A stretch of DNA of 24,450 nt from Candidatus Rifleibacteriota bacterium (GTDB lineage: Bacteria > Riflebacteria > Ozemobacteria > Ozemobacterales > Ozemobacteraceae), in assembly GCA_022704885.1 (NCBI GenBank), contig JAKJFO010000040.1, positions 1-24,450 of the forward strand, read 5' to 3'. Positions 1-7,730 of the stretch are shown here, in pieces (position 1 is the stretch's first letter; the number at the start of each line of letters is the position of its first letter). The notes beneath the pieces are model-generated. The model did not search any database. It was not told where the DNA came from and saw only the letters and a list, made by a program, of their open reading frames with translations. Both the position numbers and the translations under genes were made by a program.

Positions 1-55
1 CAGCGCAGATCAGGAGCATCAAAATGACTGACAGCAAAATTCCTTTTTTCAGCAT
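1..55 (-). CDS. N-terminal fragment of an exported protein (runs off the window)
   Basis: Only the first 18 codons are inside the window: MLKKGILLSVILMLLICA. Two lysines followed by an unbroken hydrophobic stretch is a typical Sec signal peptide. The ATG (53-55) is preceded by a strong ribosome site, AAGGAGG, at 6-7 nt spacing, so the start is well supported. A sigma70-like promoter lies at 87-115, and the preceding gene ends in a terminator at 147-171, so this is a separate transcription unit. The mature protein lies outside the window and its function cannot be judged. A lipoprotein is possible, because the next residues might include a lipobox cysteine. Confidence 0.75.
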   Translation of the reverse strand, partial: MLKKGILLSVILMLLICA

Positions 56-86
56 AGTAATTCCTCCTTGAAATACTTACTAAATA

Positions 87-115
87 ATCATACCCAAAAA
101 TCAAATTTTTGCCTA
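87..115 (-). promoter_or_regulatory. Probable sigma70 promoter of the truncated exported-protein gene
   Basis: On the minus strand TAGGCA (110-115, 4 of 6 matches to the -35 consensus) is separated by 17 bp from TATGAT (87-92, 5 of 6 matches to the -10). The predicted start site would be about 25 nt upstream of the ATG. The surrounding DNA is very AT-rich, so chance matches are likely. Confidence 0.45.
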
Positions 116-146
116 ATTTTTTGTACACAAACTTAAACAAGCGCAA

Positions 147-171
147 ACAAAAAACCGGCCGTGAGGCCGGT
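147..171 (-). terminator. Rho-independent terminator after the sigma54-driven exported-protein gene
   Basis: Read on the minus strand, ACCGGCC and GGCCGGT pair as a perfect 7-bp GC-rich stem around the 4-nt loop TCAC, immediately followed by a run of T residues. It lies about 20 nt past the stop codon of the gene at 193-747. Confidence 0.9.
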
Positions 172-192
172 AAAACGTGCTTTGCGGGGCAT

Positions 193-747
193 TCAAAAAT
201 GGTCTTTGGGGAAATCGGTGATCGGGCTTGAAAAACTGACCCGGAAATTTTCGTTGTTGTTATTGCTGTCACCATGCCAGCGACCATGTGCAAAAAAGAT
301 TATCTCGATATTGCATTCACCAAACTGCTGGTAATAGGGAGCGTTACGAAAAAGAAGGTGGTCTACCACCGTATCAGCAGGCATCTCAGCCAGTTTGTTA
401 ACTTTTTTATGCTTGACGGTCGGGTGGAAAGAGATCATGCGAATGCGCTGTGCCCGATTCTTCATTTCCTGTTTCATCGTCACGAATTCGCGCTGTTCGC
501 CATTGACATTGATATAAAAATTAACCATACCCTCCTGGGTCAGATAGCCATAATAGGTCACGGTCAGAGCCATTTCGCCAGGGCGGTTCAGCCAGTCCAT
601 GCGCAGACTGATTGTACCGTTCTCATCCTTGATTTCTTTTGTCTCGGTATGAACGATTTCAAGATCATGCATCTGAGCACCTGCCTGTCCGGCTGCGAAC
701 AGCGCTGTAATCAGCACCAGCAACATAATTTTGTAATAACTGTTCAT
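193..747 (-). CDS. Exported protein of unknown function, sigma54-controlled
   Basis: 184 residues. The N-terminus has a signal peptide (hydrophobic residues about 8-20, probable signal peptidase I cleavage after the A-G-A at about 22-24). The mature part (about 160 residues) has no membrane segment, is rich in aromatic, His and Asn residues, and carries a run of four Asn near residue 162. I recognise no family. The regular alternation of polar and hydrophobic residues suggests a beta-rich domain, which is inference. Ribosome site GGAGG lies about 8 nt before the ATG. It is the last gene before a terminator and has its own sigma54-type promoter at 782-800. It follows the pseudopilin genes, so a role in surface structures or secretion is possible but unproven. 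Confidence 0.8.
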   Translation of the reverse strand: MNSYYKIMLLVLITALFAAGQAGAQMHDLEIVHTETKEIKDENGTISLRMDWLNRPGEMALTVTYYGYLTQEGMVNFYINVNGEQREFVTMKQEMKNRAQRIRMISFHPTVKHKKVNKLAEMPADTVVDHLLFRNAPYYQQFGECNIEIIFFAHGRWHGDSNNNNENFRVSFSSPITDFPKDHF

Positions 748-781
748 CTTTAATTCCTCCGGAAATAATTCCGCAGGCTTT

Positions 782-800
782 AAAGCAATTATCGTGCCAA
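782..800 (-). promoter_or_regulatory. Sigma54 (RpoN) -24/-12 promoter
   Basis: The minus strand reads TTGGCACGATAATTGCTTT. This matches the family consensus YTGGCACG-N4-TTGCW with no mismatch, with the GG and GC dinucleotides at the required spacing. The predicted transcription start is about 773, which leaves a leader of about 26 nt containing the GGAGG ribosome site of the gene at 193-747. Sigma54 promoters need an AAA+ activator. Candidate upstream sites lie at 908-955. Confidence 0.85.
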
Positions 801-907
801 CATTTTAATTCGCGCTGCCAGAAACGATCACCATCCCCCGGCAACGGCTTCATCCCGACAAATAGAGACAAAGTAAGATGATTTAACAGCAGACGCTGCT
901 CTAAGTT

Positions 908-935
908 GAGTTTTGAAGCATTCGAGGCAAAACTC
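908..935. repeat. Inverted repeat, candidate activator (enhancer) site for the sigma54 promoter
   Basis: GAGTTTTG (908-915) and CAAAACTC (928-935) form perfect 8-bp arms around 12 nt. No T run follows on either strand, so a terminator is unlikely. It lies about 135-160 bp upstream of the predicted sigma54 start site, the usual position of an NtrC/PilR-type enhancer. Confidence 0.5.
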
Positions 936-940
936 CGCGC

Positions 941-955
941 GCTCAATAATTGAGC
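941..955. repeat. Inverted repeat next to the candidate enhancer
   Basis: GCTCAA (941-946) and TTGAGC (950-955) form a perfect 6-bp inverted repeat around TAA, 23 bp past the last pseudopilin stop codon. It could be a second activator site or a weak RNA hairpin at the end of the pilus operon. The lack of a T run on the minus strand argues against a normal terminator. Confidence 0.4.
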
Positions 956-977
956 TTTATGCATCATAAATGAGCAA

Positions 978-1400
978 TTACCAGTTTGCGTACGGCTGTC
1001 CGCTGGAATCTTTCTCCTGTGTCGATGAATAGACATCGAACAGGTTCAAGCGGTTCGAAATGGAACCGACAGGGTCATCGGTCGATGATCTTGTCTGCCA
1101 GTCAGCCTTTTCGGTGAACGGATCGACCGGAATCCGTCTGAGATATCGGCGCTCAACCAGTTCTTCAAGACTGGCCGGATAATATTGCGCATCCGCCAGA
1201 CCAGGCTGCTCTGCCGACTTCTTTTCATAGTAACGGTCAATCGCCTTGCGCATCTCCTTGAGATTTTCGCGCAGCAGGTTCTCTTTCTGGCGGCGCACTA
1301 CATTTTTGGCAACGGGAACCGCTGTCGCCGAGAGAATACCGATGATCACCGTACAGACGATCAGTTCAAGCAGCGTCAGACCGCGTCTAGTAGTCTGCAT
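978..1400 (-). CDS. GspG-like type II/IV pseudopilin, last gene of the pilus cluster
   Basis: 140 residues. The start is set at the ATG at 1398-1400, preceded by GGAAGAAG, because it gives the class III leader MQTTRRG followed by LTLLELIV: prepilin peptidase cleavage after Gly7 and the conserved Glu at mature position 5. An upstream start at 1472 would add 24 residues that do not fit this pattern. The hydrophobic alpha-1 helix spans about 8-30, followed by a charged helix and then the GspG-type segment 'YPASLEELVERRYLRRIPVDPF' type pattern (tyrosine-proline, SLEEL, IPVDPF). It ends in Y-A-N-W, as many GspG-like proteins do. The first mature residue is Leu instead of the usual Phe. The gene overlaps the stop of the preceding pseudopilin by 14 bp, so the two are probably co-translated. 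No prepilin peptidase gene is in the window. Confidence 0.85.
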   Translation of the reverse strand: MQTTRRGLTLLELIVCTVIIGILSATAVPVAKNVVRRQKENLLRENLKEMRKAIDRYYEKKSAEQPGLADAQYYPASLEELVERRYLRRIPVDPFTEKADWQTRSSTDDPVGSISNRLNLFDVYSSTQEKDSSGQPYANW

Positions 1401-1779
1401 AGCTTCTTCCACCCTGGTCTGACTCTCCGGCAGGGCTGCTGCCGGTCGCATCATAAAGTTCAACCCTGCCATCTACCGGATCGTAATGGTAAAGGCCAGA
1501 ACCCGAACTGCCACGCCATTGCCCCGGCAGGTTCTTGATATGCAATGGTCTGAGCTCTTCGAGTGATTTCGGAAACCGGCCGTTGTTGTCGAGGGCATAC
1601 TGGTGAACGGCATTGCGAAGACTGCTGAGTTCGAGCATCACTGAAGCATCCTGCGACTTTTTGAGCACGCGGGTATGATGATGTCCGGCCAGTGAGACCA
1701 GTATTCCCAGAACCGAGACGACCACGAGCATCTCGATCAGAGTGAAGCCACCTTTGGTTTTTCGTGCAGACTTGTCCAT
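1387..1779 (-). CDS. GspG-like type II/IV pseudopilin
   Basis: 130 residues. The leader MDKSARKTKGG precedes the canonical cleavage and methylation motif FTLIEMLVVVSVLGILVSLA: prepilin peptidase site after Gly11 and Glu5 of the mature protein. The alpha-1 helix is followed by an unusual H-H-H. The globular part carries the NNGRFPKSLEEL pattern common in GspG-like proteins and ends in YADY, similar to the ending of the next gene. The pair probably arose by duplication. It starts 2 nt after the stop of the upstream membrane protein, and its ribosome site GAGG lies inside that gene. Major versus minor subunit cannot be decided from sequence. Confidence 0.87.
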   Translation of the reverse strand: MDKSARKTKGGFTLIEMLVVVSVLGILVSLAGHHHTRVLKKSQDASVMLELSSLRNAVHQYALDNNGRFPKSLEELRPLHIKNLPGQWRGSSGSGLYHYDPVDGRVELYDATGSSPAGESDQGGRSYADY

Positions 1780-1781
1780 CT

Positions 1782-2378
1782 CTACCTCAGAGAGTATTCA
1801 AAAAGATCACGCACCGGCCTGTCACCGGCAGCCCCTGAGTCTTTGGCAAACCCCAGCGGCTTCAATTCAGCCTCTGAATTGTCGACTTTCAGCTTGAGGA
1901 TTCTCTGTATTGAGGCTATCTCAGAATTCAGACGCTCAAGGTTTTTTGTTGGCTTGATCAGTGGATGCGCCGCAAATTCGTTCATGCTTGCGGCAACCAG
2001 AACAACCTGCTCAAGAGCGGCGTCAGTCATGCCTTCTTCAGCCAGCATTCCTGCGGCATTGGCCAGTCGCTTCTGATTCATGGAAAACCGTGCCCAGTAT
2101 TGAGGAAAATCTTCAGAAGCCTCTGCCAGAGCCCGGTCGAGCTGCTTAAGCATATCGTGCCTGAGCTGAGGTGGCCGGCGTTCGCCCAGTTGCGGCAGGG
2201 GGTGCGACCCGCCAAGCAGCCGTTCATACAGGAAAGCACTGTTTTCGTAAGCTACAGTGACGAGCAAAATCAACAGCAGTCCGTAAAGCACCCGCCGTTC
2301 CTTATATCTCAACTGCAGCGTATCGATCACGTCTTCGCGGTGTTTTTTGGCAATATCTACAGGTTTGGTGTCTTTCAT
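1782..2378 (-). CDS. Single-pass membrane protein of unknown function in the pilus cluster
   Basis: 198 residues. About 28 charged cytoplasmic residues are followed by one membrane segment (about 31-48, G-L-L-L-I-L-L-V-T-V) and a periplasmic part predicted mostly helical. The start ATG overlaps the stop of pilO (ATGA), which indicates translational coupling and a role in the same machine. The position after pilO is where pilP is found in standard type IV pilus operons, but I see no lipobox or PilP-like beta domain, so I do not call it pilP. An inner-membrane platform partner of PilN/PilO is the simplest inference. Confidence 0.8.
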   Translation of the reverse strand: MKDTKPVDIAKKHREDVIDTLQLRYKERRVLYGLLLILLVTVAYENSAFLYERLLGGSHPLPQLGERRPPQLRHDMLKQLDRALAEASEDFPQYWARFSMNQKRLANAAGMLAEEGMTDAALEQVVLVAASMNEFAAHPLIKPTKNLERLNSEIASIQRILKLKVDNSEAELKPLGFAKDSGAAGDRPVRDLFEYSLR

Positions 2379-2902
2379 TTTACCAGCAACCTCATGGTCA
2401 GAACATAGCGTCTGGACTCGGTCATCAATACTTCTTTAATCAGAACCGGCGTCGGCATGGCTTCGAGCTCAGCCAGCAAAGTCCGCACGCCTTCATAATT
2501 CGAGCTGAGATTCATCGTAATGTCGTAGCCAGGCACTGCAAGTTTCTCATACTCACGACTGAATGCATATTGCACATTGTCTACCACTACCGAGCTCGCC
2601 GCCGCTGTTGCGTGCAGCAGGTCGATCATTTCGGGCAGAGCCGATTCCTGAGGAATCAACGAAAACAGTTCGCCTTTTATCTGCTCAAGTCGAACCAGGC
2701 GGCGACTCTGCTGTGTGTATTTTTCGCGAAGGTGGCGAAGGTCGCGTGCTCTTTTAAGACTTGCATCATAGACTTTTGAAGACTGCTTGAGGGCGTCCAA
2801 TTCTGGCTCCAGCACGAAGGCAGGCAGAAAGAAAAGAAGCAGCAGAAGCAGAAGAGGAACAGGGGCTTTTTCCTTAAGTTTTGCCAGTTCATTTGGATTC
2901 AT
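2375..2902 (-). CDS. pilO: PilO/GspM-like inner-membrane assembly protein
   Basis: 175 residues. A short cytoplasmic N-terminus leads to a strongly hydrophobic segment (about 15-32), a charged helix likely to form a coiled coil (about 36-80), and then a small alpha/beta domain ending in beta strands (RRYVLTMRLLVK). This is the standard architecture of PilO, which pairs with PilN in the periplasm to link the cytoplasmic PilM ring to the outer complex. The ATG overlaps the pilN stop by one base (TGATG). The assignment rests on architecture and on position after pilM-pilN; sequence identity in this family is low. Confidence 0.8.
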   Translation of the reverse strand: MNPNELAKLKEKAPVPLLLLLLLFFLPAFVLEPELDALKQSSKVYDASLKRARDLRHLREKYTQQSRRLVRLEQIKGELFSLIPQESALPEMIDLLHATAAASSVVVDNVQYAFSREYEKLAVPGYDITMNLSSNYEGVRTLLAELEAMPTPVLIKEVLMTESRRYVLTMRLLVK

Positions 2903-3480
2903 CAGGGCAGTTCCCCCTTTTCTCCGGCATAATCGACTTCGAGGCTGAAAGTGATCACCTCTACCCCCTCGGACTTGCTGCGATTATGACTTTTCAGATT
3001 CGGCGCTGAAAAAACTTTCTCGGCAAAAAGATCCTGCAAAAATGCGGTCAGATGCTGCAGATTCACAGTTTCGCCTTCGATGCGAACCCTGACCAGCTTG
3101 TCAGGTTTGATACTGATGCTTTTGAAGCGCATTTCGGCCGGCGCCAGCTTTTCCAGCCTGCCAAGCAGTGTTGTCCAGGAAGTCTGACCAACTGCAGACA
3201 CTCTACGATAATCAGCATAAAACTTTTCGCTGCTTTCGATAGCATCTTCAGGTGGCCGCATTTTGCTGACAGTTTCAGTCACCGAACTGACTTTAGCGTC
3301 GAGCGGCTTGACATTCTCACGGTAAAAGGCGTTCACCGATGCGGTGGCATAGTATTTGTAGATCCAGAAAGCTGCAAGAGAAATGGGGACAGCGTAGAGA
3401 ATGATCAGAGAGGTCTTGAGCATGAAGCTGCTGCCTTTTCTGAACAGAATCGAGGGTTTGAAATTGAGATAGTGTTTCAT
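2902..3480 (-). CDS. pilN: PilN-like inner-membrane assembly protein
   Basis: 192 residues. It starts MKHYLNFKP, reminiscent of the conserved N-terminal 'INL' motif by which PilN binds PilM. One membrane segment follows (about 22-45), then a coiled-coil stretch (about 48-90) and a PilN/GspL-C-like ferredoxin fold domain, with the pattern LVRVRIEGETVNLQHLTAFLQDL seen as a strand followed by a helix. Ribosome site AGGGG lies 6 nt before the ATG. It lies 9 nt after pilM and overlaps pilO by one base, as in the classical pilMNO order. Confidence 0.85.
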   Translation of the reverse strand: MKHYLNFKPSILFRKGSSFMLKTSLIILYAVPISLAAFWIYKYYATASVNAFYRENVKPLDAKVSSVTETVSKMRPPEDAIESSEKFYADYRRVSAVGQTSWTTLLGRLEKLAPAEMRFKSISIKPDKLVRVRIEGETVNLQHLTAFLQDLFAEKVFSAPNLKSHNRSKSEGVEVITFSLEVDYAGEKGELP

Positions 3481-3489
3481 CGCTTTCCC

Positions 3490-4569
3490 CTATTTGGCGA
3501 GCAGACCAACGCAGGCAGCAAAGGCCGGGCCTTTGTCCAGCATCTGCCTGTCGATCTTTTTTGCCAGTGGAATTTCATTGAGAGGATTGAACAAAAAACA
3601 GCTGGTTTCGAAATATTCGCTGAGAAAGTTATCGAGGCCTGCAAACAATGTGCTGCCACCGGTCATAAAAATGGTCGGCAGGCGGGAAACGTTGAACTTT
3701 TCCTGAAAGAAGCGAAAAGTCACGTTGAGTTCGCGCAACCAGTTGCCAAATATCCGGTCGATGCGCTGTCTTCTGGGCACCAGCATCTGCAGATCTTCTC
3801 GGGTGACCGGAAAGAATTTTTCGGCTTCTTTTGCGCGCATGGCGCTTTCAAGGTTCAGGGAATCAATTTCACTGATAATCTTGGCAAATTCTTCACCGGC
3901 AACCTCAATGACACGCTCATACAGCAAAGCACCATTAGAATAGGCTTTAACCACTGTAGTTTCATGACCAACGTGCAGATTCACCACGATCTGGTCGGTG
4001 ATTTTTTCGGGGTAGACTTCTTCGAACAGGTTGAAGATACCCAGCGACGACGTATCGAATGCCATCACTTCCATTTCGAGATCGGTGGTGATTCGCGAAA
4101 GAATATCGATTATATCAGAATTAACGGCAGCGGCCAGCACCTGATAAGTATCTGGCTGATCGCCGGCAACCTGACGCAAAATCTGAAAATCAACCATCAC
4201 CCTCATTCCATCAGGAATCGGCAGATTCTTTTCGAGACGCCACGAAAGAAACTCCGGAGATTTGCGCTCGTTTTCGGTCAGCTGCATGTGGTTGAGATGA
4301 AGTTTGACCCAGCGGTCTGGCAGACCGATAACATACCCCTGCCGACTGTGCTTGACCTTTCTGACCATTCCGGCCAGGGTATCTTTGAAAACCGGCATGT
4401 CACTGATGTACGGGTTGGTGAAGTCACCCCCGATAAGCCCGGCGGGCAGTTCTTTCATTTCGAGATTTTTGACGATATAACCCTGCTTGCCGGGGCCATG
4501 ATCGATTGAAACCAGCTTGATAAAACTGGTGCCGATATCTATGGCAATGAGTTCGGTATATAGATTCAT
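3490..4569 (-). CDS. pilM: PilM, actin-like ATPase of the pilus assembly platform
   Basis: 359 residues, the normal length for PilM. The N-terminal nucleotide-binding loop reads AIDIGTSFIKL (about 9-19), and the second phosphate/adenosine motif is FMTGGSTLFAGLDNFLSEYF near residue 305. This is the FtsA/actin-like pattern of PilM, the cytoplasmic ring that couples the PilB motor to PilN/PilO. The start overlaps the pilB stop by one base (TAATG). The neighbouring pilB, pilN and pilO make the call firm. Confidence 0.92.
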   Translation of the reverse strand: MNLYTELIAIDIGTSFIKLVSIDHGPGKQGYIVKNLEMKELPAGLIGGDFTNPYISDMPVFKDTLAGMVRKVKHSRQGYVIGLPDRWVKLHLNHMQLTENERKSPEFLSWRLEKNLPIPDGMRVMVDFQILRQVAGDQPDTYQVLAAAVNSDIIDILSRITTDLEMEVMAFDTSSLGIFNLFEEVYPEKITDQIVVNLHVGHETTVVKAYSNGALLYERVIEVAGEEFAKIISEIDSLNLESAMRAKEAEKFFPVTREDLQMLVPRRQRIDRIFGNWLRELNVTFRFFQEKFNVSRLPTIFMTGGSTLFAGLDNFLSEYFETSCFLFNPLNEIPLAKKIDRQMLDKGPAFAACVGLLAK

Positions 4570-6455
4570 TACAGCACCCCTTCTTCAAAGGTTACGCGGT
4601 TCATTTCTTCAAAAGTGGTAAGGCCCTTTTCGACCTTCTGCCAGCCGGCACGGCGCAAAGGTACCATACCCTGAGCCATCGCGGCCTTTCTGATTTCAAG
4701 CGGAGACTGGCGGGTCAGGATCATCTGCTTGATCGACGGTGACATTTCAAGAACTTCGAAAATGCCTGAGCGACCCTGATAGCCGGTATCATGGCAGAAC
4801 CTGCAGCCCTTGCCGCGTTTGAATGCGACATGCTCATGCTCTTTAAAATCGATGGTAAGTCGCTTCATTTCTTCGGTAATGGTATCGTCGTCAACGGTGC
4901 AGTTTTTACAGTTCAGGCGCAGCAGACGCTGCGACATGATCAGGTTGAACGAACTGACGAACTCGTACGGGTCGATTTCCATGTTTTCGAGGCGCGAGAT
5001 GGCATCGATGACGTTATTGGCATGTATCGAGCTGAAAACGAGATGCCCGGTCAGAGCAGCGTTTATCGCTATTTTAGCGGTTTCTGGGTCACGAATTTCG
5101 CCAACCATTATCTTATCGGGATCCTGGCGCACGATCGAACGCAGACCTGAGCTGAAGGTAAGCCCCTTCTTTTCATTGACCGCAATCTGCACTATATCAG
5201 GCAGCTGGTATTCGACCGGGTCTTCAATGGTGATGAATTTATCTTTGGGAGTGTGAACGAACTTGATTGCCGAATACAAAGTCGTGGTCTTGCCTGAACC
5301 GGTCGGTCCGGCGACCAGAACCATGCCGTAAGGCTTTTTAACGTTACGTTTGAACTGCAGCAGATCTTCACCGTCGAGACCGATACGCTGCAGGTCGAGC
5401 CCGAGCGCCGACTTATCGAGAATACGCAACACCACGGTCTCACCGAAAATCGAGGGCAGCACCGACACGCGGAAATCAACAAAACGGTCGTCGATTCTCA
5501 ATTTGAAACGACCATCCTGCGGCACCCGCTTTTCGGCAATATCGAGCTGCGCCATGACTTTGAGGCGCGAAATGATCGGGCCACGCAGTCGCGGTTCGAC
5601 ATCGGAAAGCACCTCGAAAAGCACCCCGTCGATACGATACTTTACCTTGAGCTGCGATTCGTAAACTTCAAAGTGAATATCGCTCGAACGTTTGCGCACA
5701 CCCTTGAGAATTATCGCATCGACCATTCTGATAACCGGCGTTTCACTGGCAAAACCGGCGGTTTTGGCGACACCGGCGGCCGGCGCTTCTTCTTCCTCTT
5801 CGATGACGACCTCGAGTGGCGGAAAGTTTTCGAGATCGCCAAAAACAACCTTTGAATCGAGACTGGTCTCGATCATCAGACTGAGAAGCTTCTGAATCGC
5901 CATTTTCGAAGCAACCATCGGCATTATCGGCAGACCAAGCTGAACTTCGAGCTCTTCAATGGCATCGACGTTGCCGGGGTCATGCATGATCAGATAAATG
6001 TCACGGGTACTCCGCTGATGCGGAACAAAGCAGTATCGACGCATAAGAGCGACATCAATGCTGTTGAACAGCTCATCGTCGACTTCGTAATGTGCGAGAT
6101 CGACGTATTCTATGCCAAGTTCCATGGCGACAGCGCGGGCGAATTCTTCTTCGCCGATTACCTTGCGCTCGATCAGTATCTGCCCGATATTGCCGGGAAT
6201 GGCACCAAATTCGCCGATCAGCTGCTGAATGAATTCAAGTGTGATGAAACCCTCTTCAACCAGGATCTCACAAAGCGTCTTTTTACGAAATGTTGCAGCA
6301 AAAGCCTTAACCAGGTTCGAGTCAGAAATTTCGCTGTCGCCTGCCAGCTTCTGCAAAAGGTTATCGACTACGCCACCGGCTTCTCTGACCAGTCTTTCGG
6401 CCTTATTGCTGTCAACTATTCTCTTCTTGATTAAAAATTCCTTGAAACTTTCCAT
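4569..6455 (-). CDS. pilB: PilB/GspE-type assembly ATPase
   Basis: 628 residues. The N-terminal helical bundle (1-85) is followed by an MshEN-like domain (about 86-185, IGQILIERKVIGEEEF...), a fold that binds c-di-GMP in some relatives. An acidic linker with seven consecutive Glu/Ile residues lies at about 217-223. The motor domain has Walker A GPTGSGKT (383-390), Asp box ITIEDPVEYQL (408-418), and Walker B IMVGEIRD (449-456). A tetracysteine zinc motif is formed by C516/C519 and C551/C554. This is a complete secretion-superfamily hexameric ATPase powering pseudopilus or pilus extension from the cytoplasmic face. PilB and GspE cannot be separated by motifs alone. It follows pilC/gspF by 14 nt and is coupled to pilM. 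Confidence 0.93.
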   Translation of the reverse strand: MESFKEFLIKKRIVDSNKAERLVREAGGVVDNLLQKLAGDSEISDSNLVKAFAATFRKKTLCEILVEEGFITLEFIQQLIGEFGAIPGNIGQILIERKVIGEEEFARAVAMELGIEYVDLAHYEVDDELFNSIDVALMRRYCFVPHQRSTRDIYLIMHDPGNVDAIEELEVQLGLPIMPMVASKMAIQKLLSLMIETSLDSKVVFGDLENFPPLEVVIEEEEEAPAAGVAKTAGFASETPVIRMVDAIILKGVRKRSSDIHFEVYESQLKVKYRIDGVLFEVLSDVEPRLRGPIISRLKVMAQLDIAEKRVPQDGRFKLRIDDRFVDFRVSVLPSIFGETVVLRILDKSALGLDLQRIGLDGEDLLQFKRNVKKPYGMVLVAGPTGSGKTTTLYSAIKFVHTPKDKFITIEDPVEYQLPDIVQIAVNEKKGLTFSSGLRSIVRQDPDKIMVGEIRDPETAKIAINAALTGHLVFSSIHANNVIDAISRLENMEIDPYEFVSSFNLIMSQRLLRLNCKNCTVDDDTITEEMKRLTIDFKEHEHVAFKRGKGCRFCHDTGYQGRSGIFEVLEMSPSIKQMILTRQSPLEIRKAAMAQGMVPLRRAGWQKVEKGLTTFEEMNRVTFEEGVL

Positions 6456-6469
6456 TTCTGAGTTCCATC

Positions 6470-7687
6470 CTAGTTGATTTGCGAGGCCGCTGTAAGAACC
6501 GGGTAAAGCAGGGCGATGACCAGAGTGCCCACAACCACTGCCATAGCCAGAAAGAGAATTGGCTCTATCAGCGACGTTATCATGTCGGTCAATTCGGAAA
6601 TCTCTTCGTCATAATGATCGGCCATGTTCTCGAGCATTTCACCAAGGTTGCCTGACTCTTCGCCAACCTGTATGACTCTTACCATCATTTTTGGCGTTTC
6701 GGGAATGCTCTTCAATGCCTTGCCAAAGCCCATGCCCTTTTCAAGCAGTTGTGGCAGCACTGAATAACGCATGGCGACGACACGGTTTTCCATACTGTCG
6801 ATCACTACCGCCAGGCTGTCAAGAATGGGAATTCCGCCCTCAACCATAGTCGCCATTGTACGGGCAAATTGACTGTAGGCGAAATTCAGCTCCAGATCTC
6901 GCACCAGAGGGACCTTGAGCTTGAATTTATCAAGCTTCATGCGTCCATCGGGCGATCGCGAAAAACTGATTACTCCAGCTACTACAAGTATCAGCATGAA
7001 AAGCAGCAGCCAGAACCATTCTCCCAGCCATTCTGACGCCGAAAGCAACAGCGAAGTGACCATCGGTAACGGCGCGCCAAGACTCTTGAACAGGCCGGCA
7101 AATTCTGGCACAACGGCTACGATCATATAGGTGACCGCCAGGCTCGACACAGCCAGAAGTATCGTCGGGTAGATAAGCGCAGCAATAACCTTGCGTCTGA
7201 CTGCAATAGAGCTGGTAAAATATTCGGAAAGGCGCTTGAGAATGTTCTCGAGCGCGCCGGCCTTTTCGCCGGCAACGATAGTTTTGATGTAGATATCAGG
7301 GAAAACGTCAGAATGCCGGCCAAGAGCGGAGCTCAGCGAGACGCCCTCTCTGATATCCTTGTTGACCTGACGCAATGCCATGTTCAACTGAGTGTCGTCG
7401 GCATCGTCGAGCAGCACATCAAGAGCATCGGTGATTGCCATACCTGATTTCAATAACGTTCGCAACAGCTTGGTGAACTCGTTGAGTTCCTTAATCGATA
7501 CGCCGCCCTTGAAAGTGAGAGCCTCACGCAGCTGTTCGCTGAAGCTTCCCTTTTCGACTGATTCAGAGAGAATATAGTAACCCTTGCTGTTAAAAGCAGT
7601 TCGCAATTCGCTCAAAGAACGGGTTTCAAAAACTTCCTCGCGAGTGCGCCCCTGTTCATCGGCATATCTGACTCTGATTCTGTGCAT
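6470..7687 (-). CDS. pilC: PilC/GspF-type polytopic platform protein
   Basis: 405 residues from the ATG at 7685-7687, chosen over a GTG two codons upstream because GGGGAG sits 5 nt before the ATG. The duplicated T2SSF domain is visible. The first copy begins KELNEFTKLLRTLLKSGMAITDALD (about 66-90) and the second begins NFAYSQFARTMATMVEGGIPILDSL (about 268-292), both with the conserved F-x-x-x-L/M-x-x-G. Three membrane segments lie near 170-195, 217-240 and 370-398. The protein is the inner-membrane core on which pilin subunits are assembled by PilB. It is the first gene of the cluster and has a 141-bp upstream region carrying a large inverted repeat (7731-7762). Confidence 0.92.
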   Translation of the reverse strand: MHRIRVRYADEQGRTREEVFETRSLSELRTAFNSKGYYILSESVEKGSFSEQLREALTFKGGVSIKELNEFTKLLRTLLKSGMAITDALDVLLDDADDTQLNMALRQVNKDIREGVSLSSALGRHSDVFPDIYIKTIVAGEKAGALENILKRLSEYFTSSIAVRRKVIAALIYPTILLAVSSLAVTYMIVAVVPEFAGLFKSLGAPLPMVTSLLLSASEWLGEWFWLLLFMLILVVAGVISFSRSPDGRMKLDKFKLKVPLVRDLELNFAYSQFARTMATMVEGGIPILDSLAVVIDSMENRVVAMRYSVLPQLLEKGMGFGKALKSIPETPKMMVRVIQVGEESGNLGEMLENMADHYDEEISELTDMITSLIEPILFLAMAVVVGTLVIALLYPVLTAASQIN

Positions 7688-7730
7688 CGACACTCCCCTG
7701 AATAAAGCGATCCCAAAATTTCCATTTAAG

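Noticed and set aside
665..1036. Minus-strand frame covering the 748-977 gap
   Set aside because: It overlaps both neighbouring genes out of frame and contains the sigma54 promoter. No ribosome site and no domain pattern.
1401..1472. Upstream ATG extending the last pseudopilin by 24 residues
   Set aside because: It would bury the short prepilin leader MQTTRRG; the ATG at 1400 has a ribosome site and gives the family-typical N-terminus.
3052..4509. 485-codon open frame on the plus strand
   Set aside because: It is antisense to pilN and pilM, whose motifs and coupled starts are clear. The translation is rich in His, Phe and Cys without domain pattern, and it has no ribosome site.
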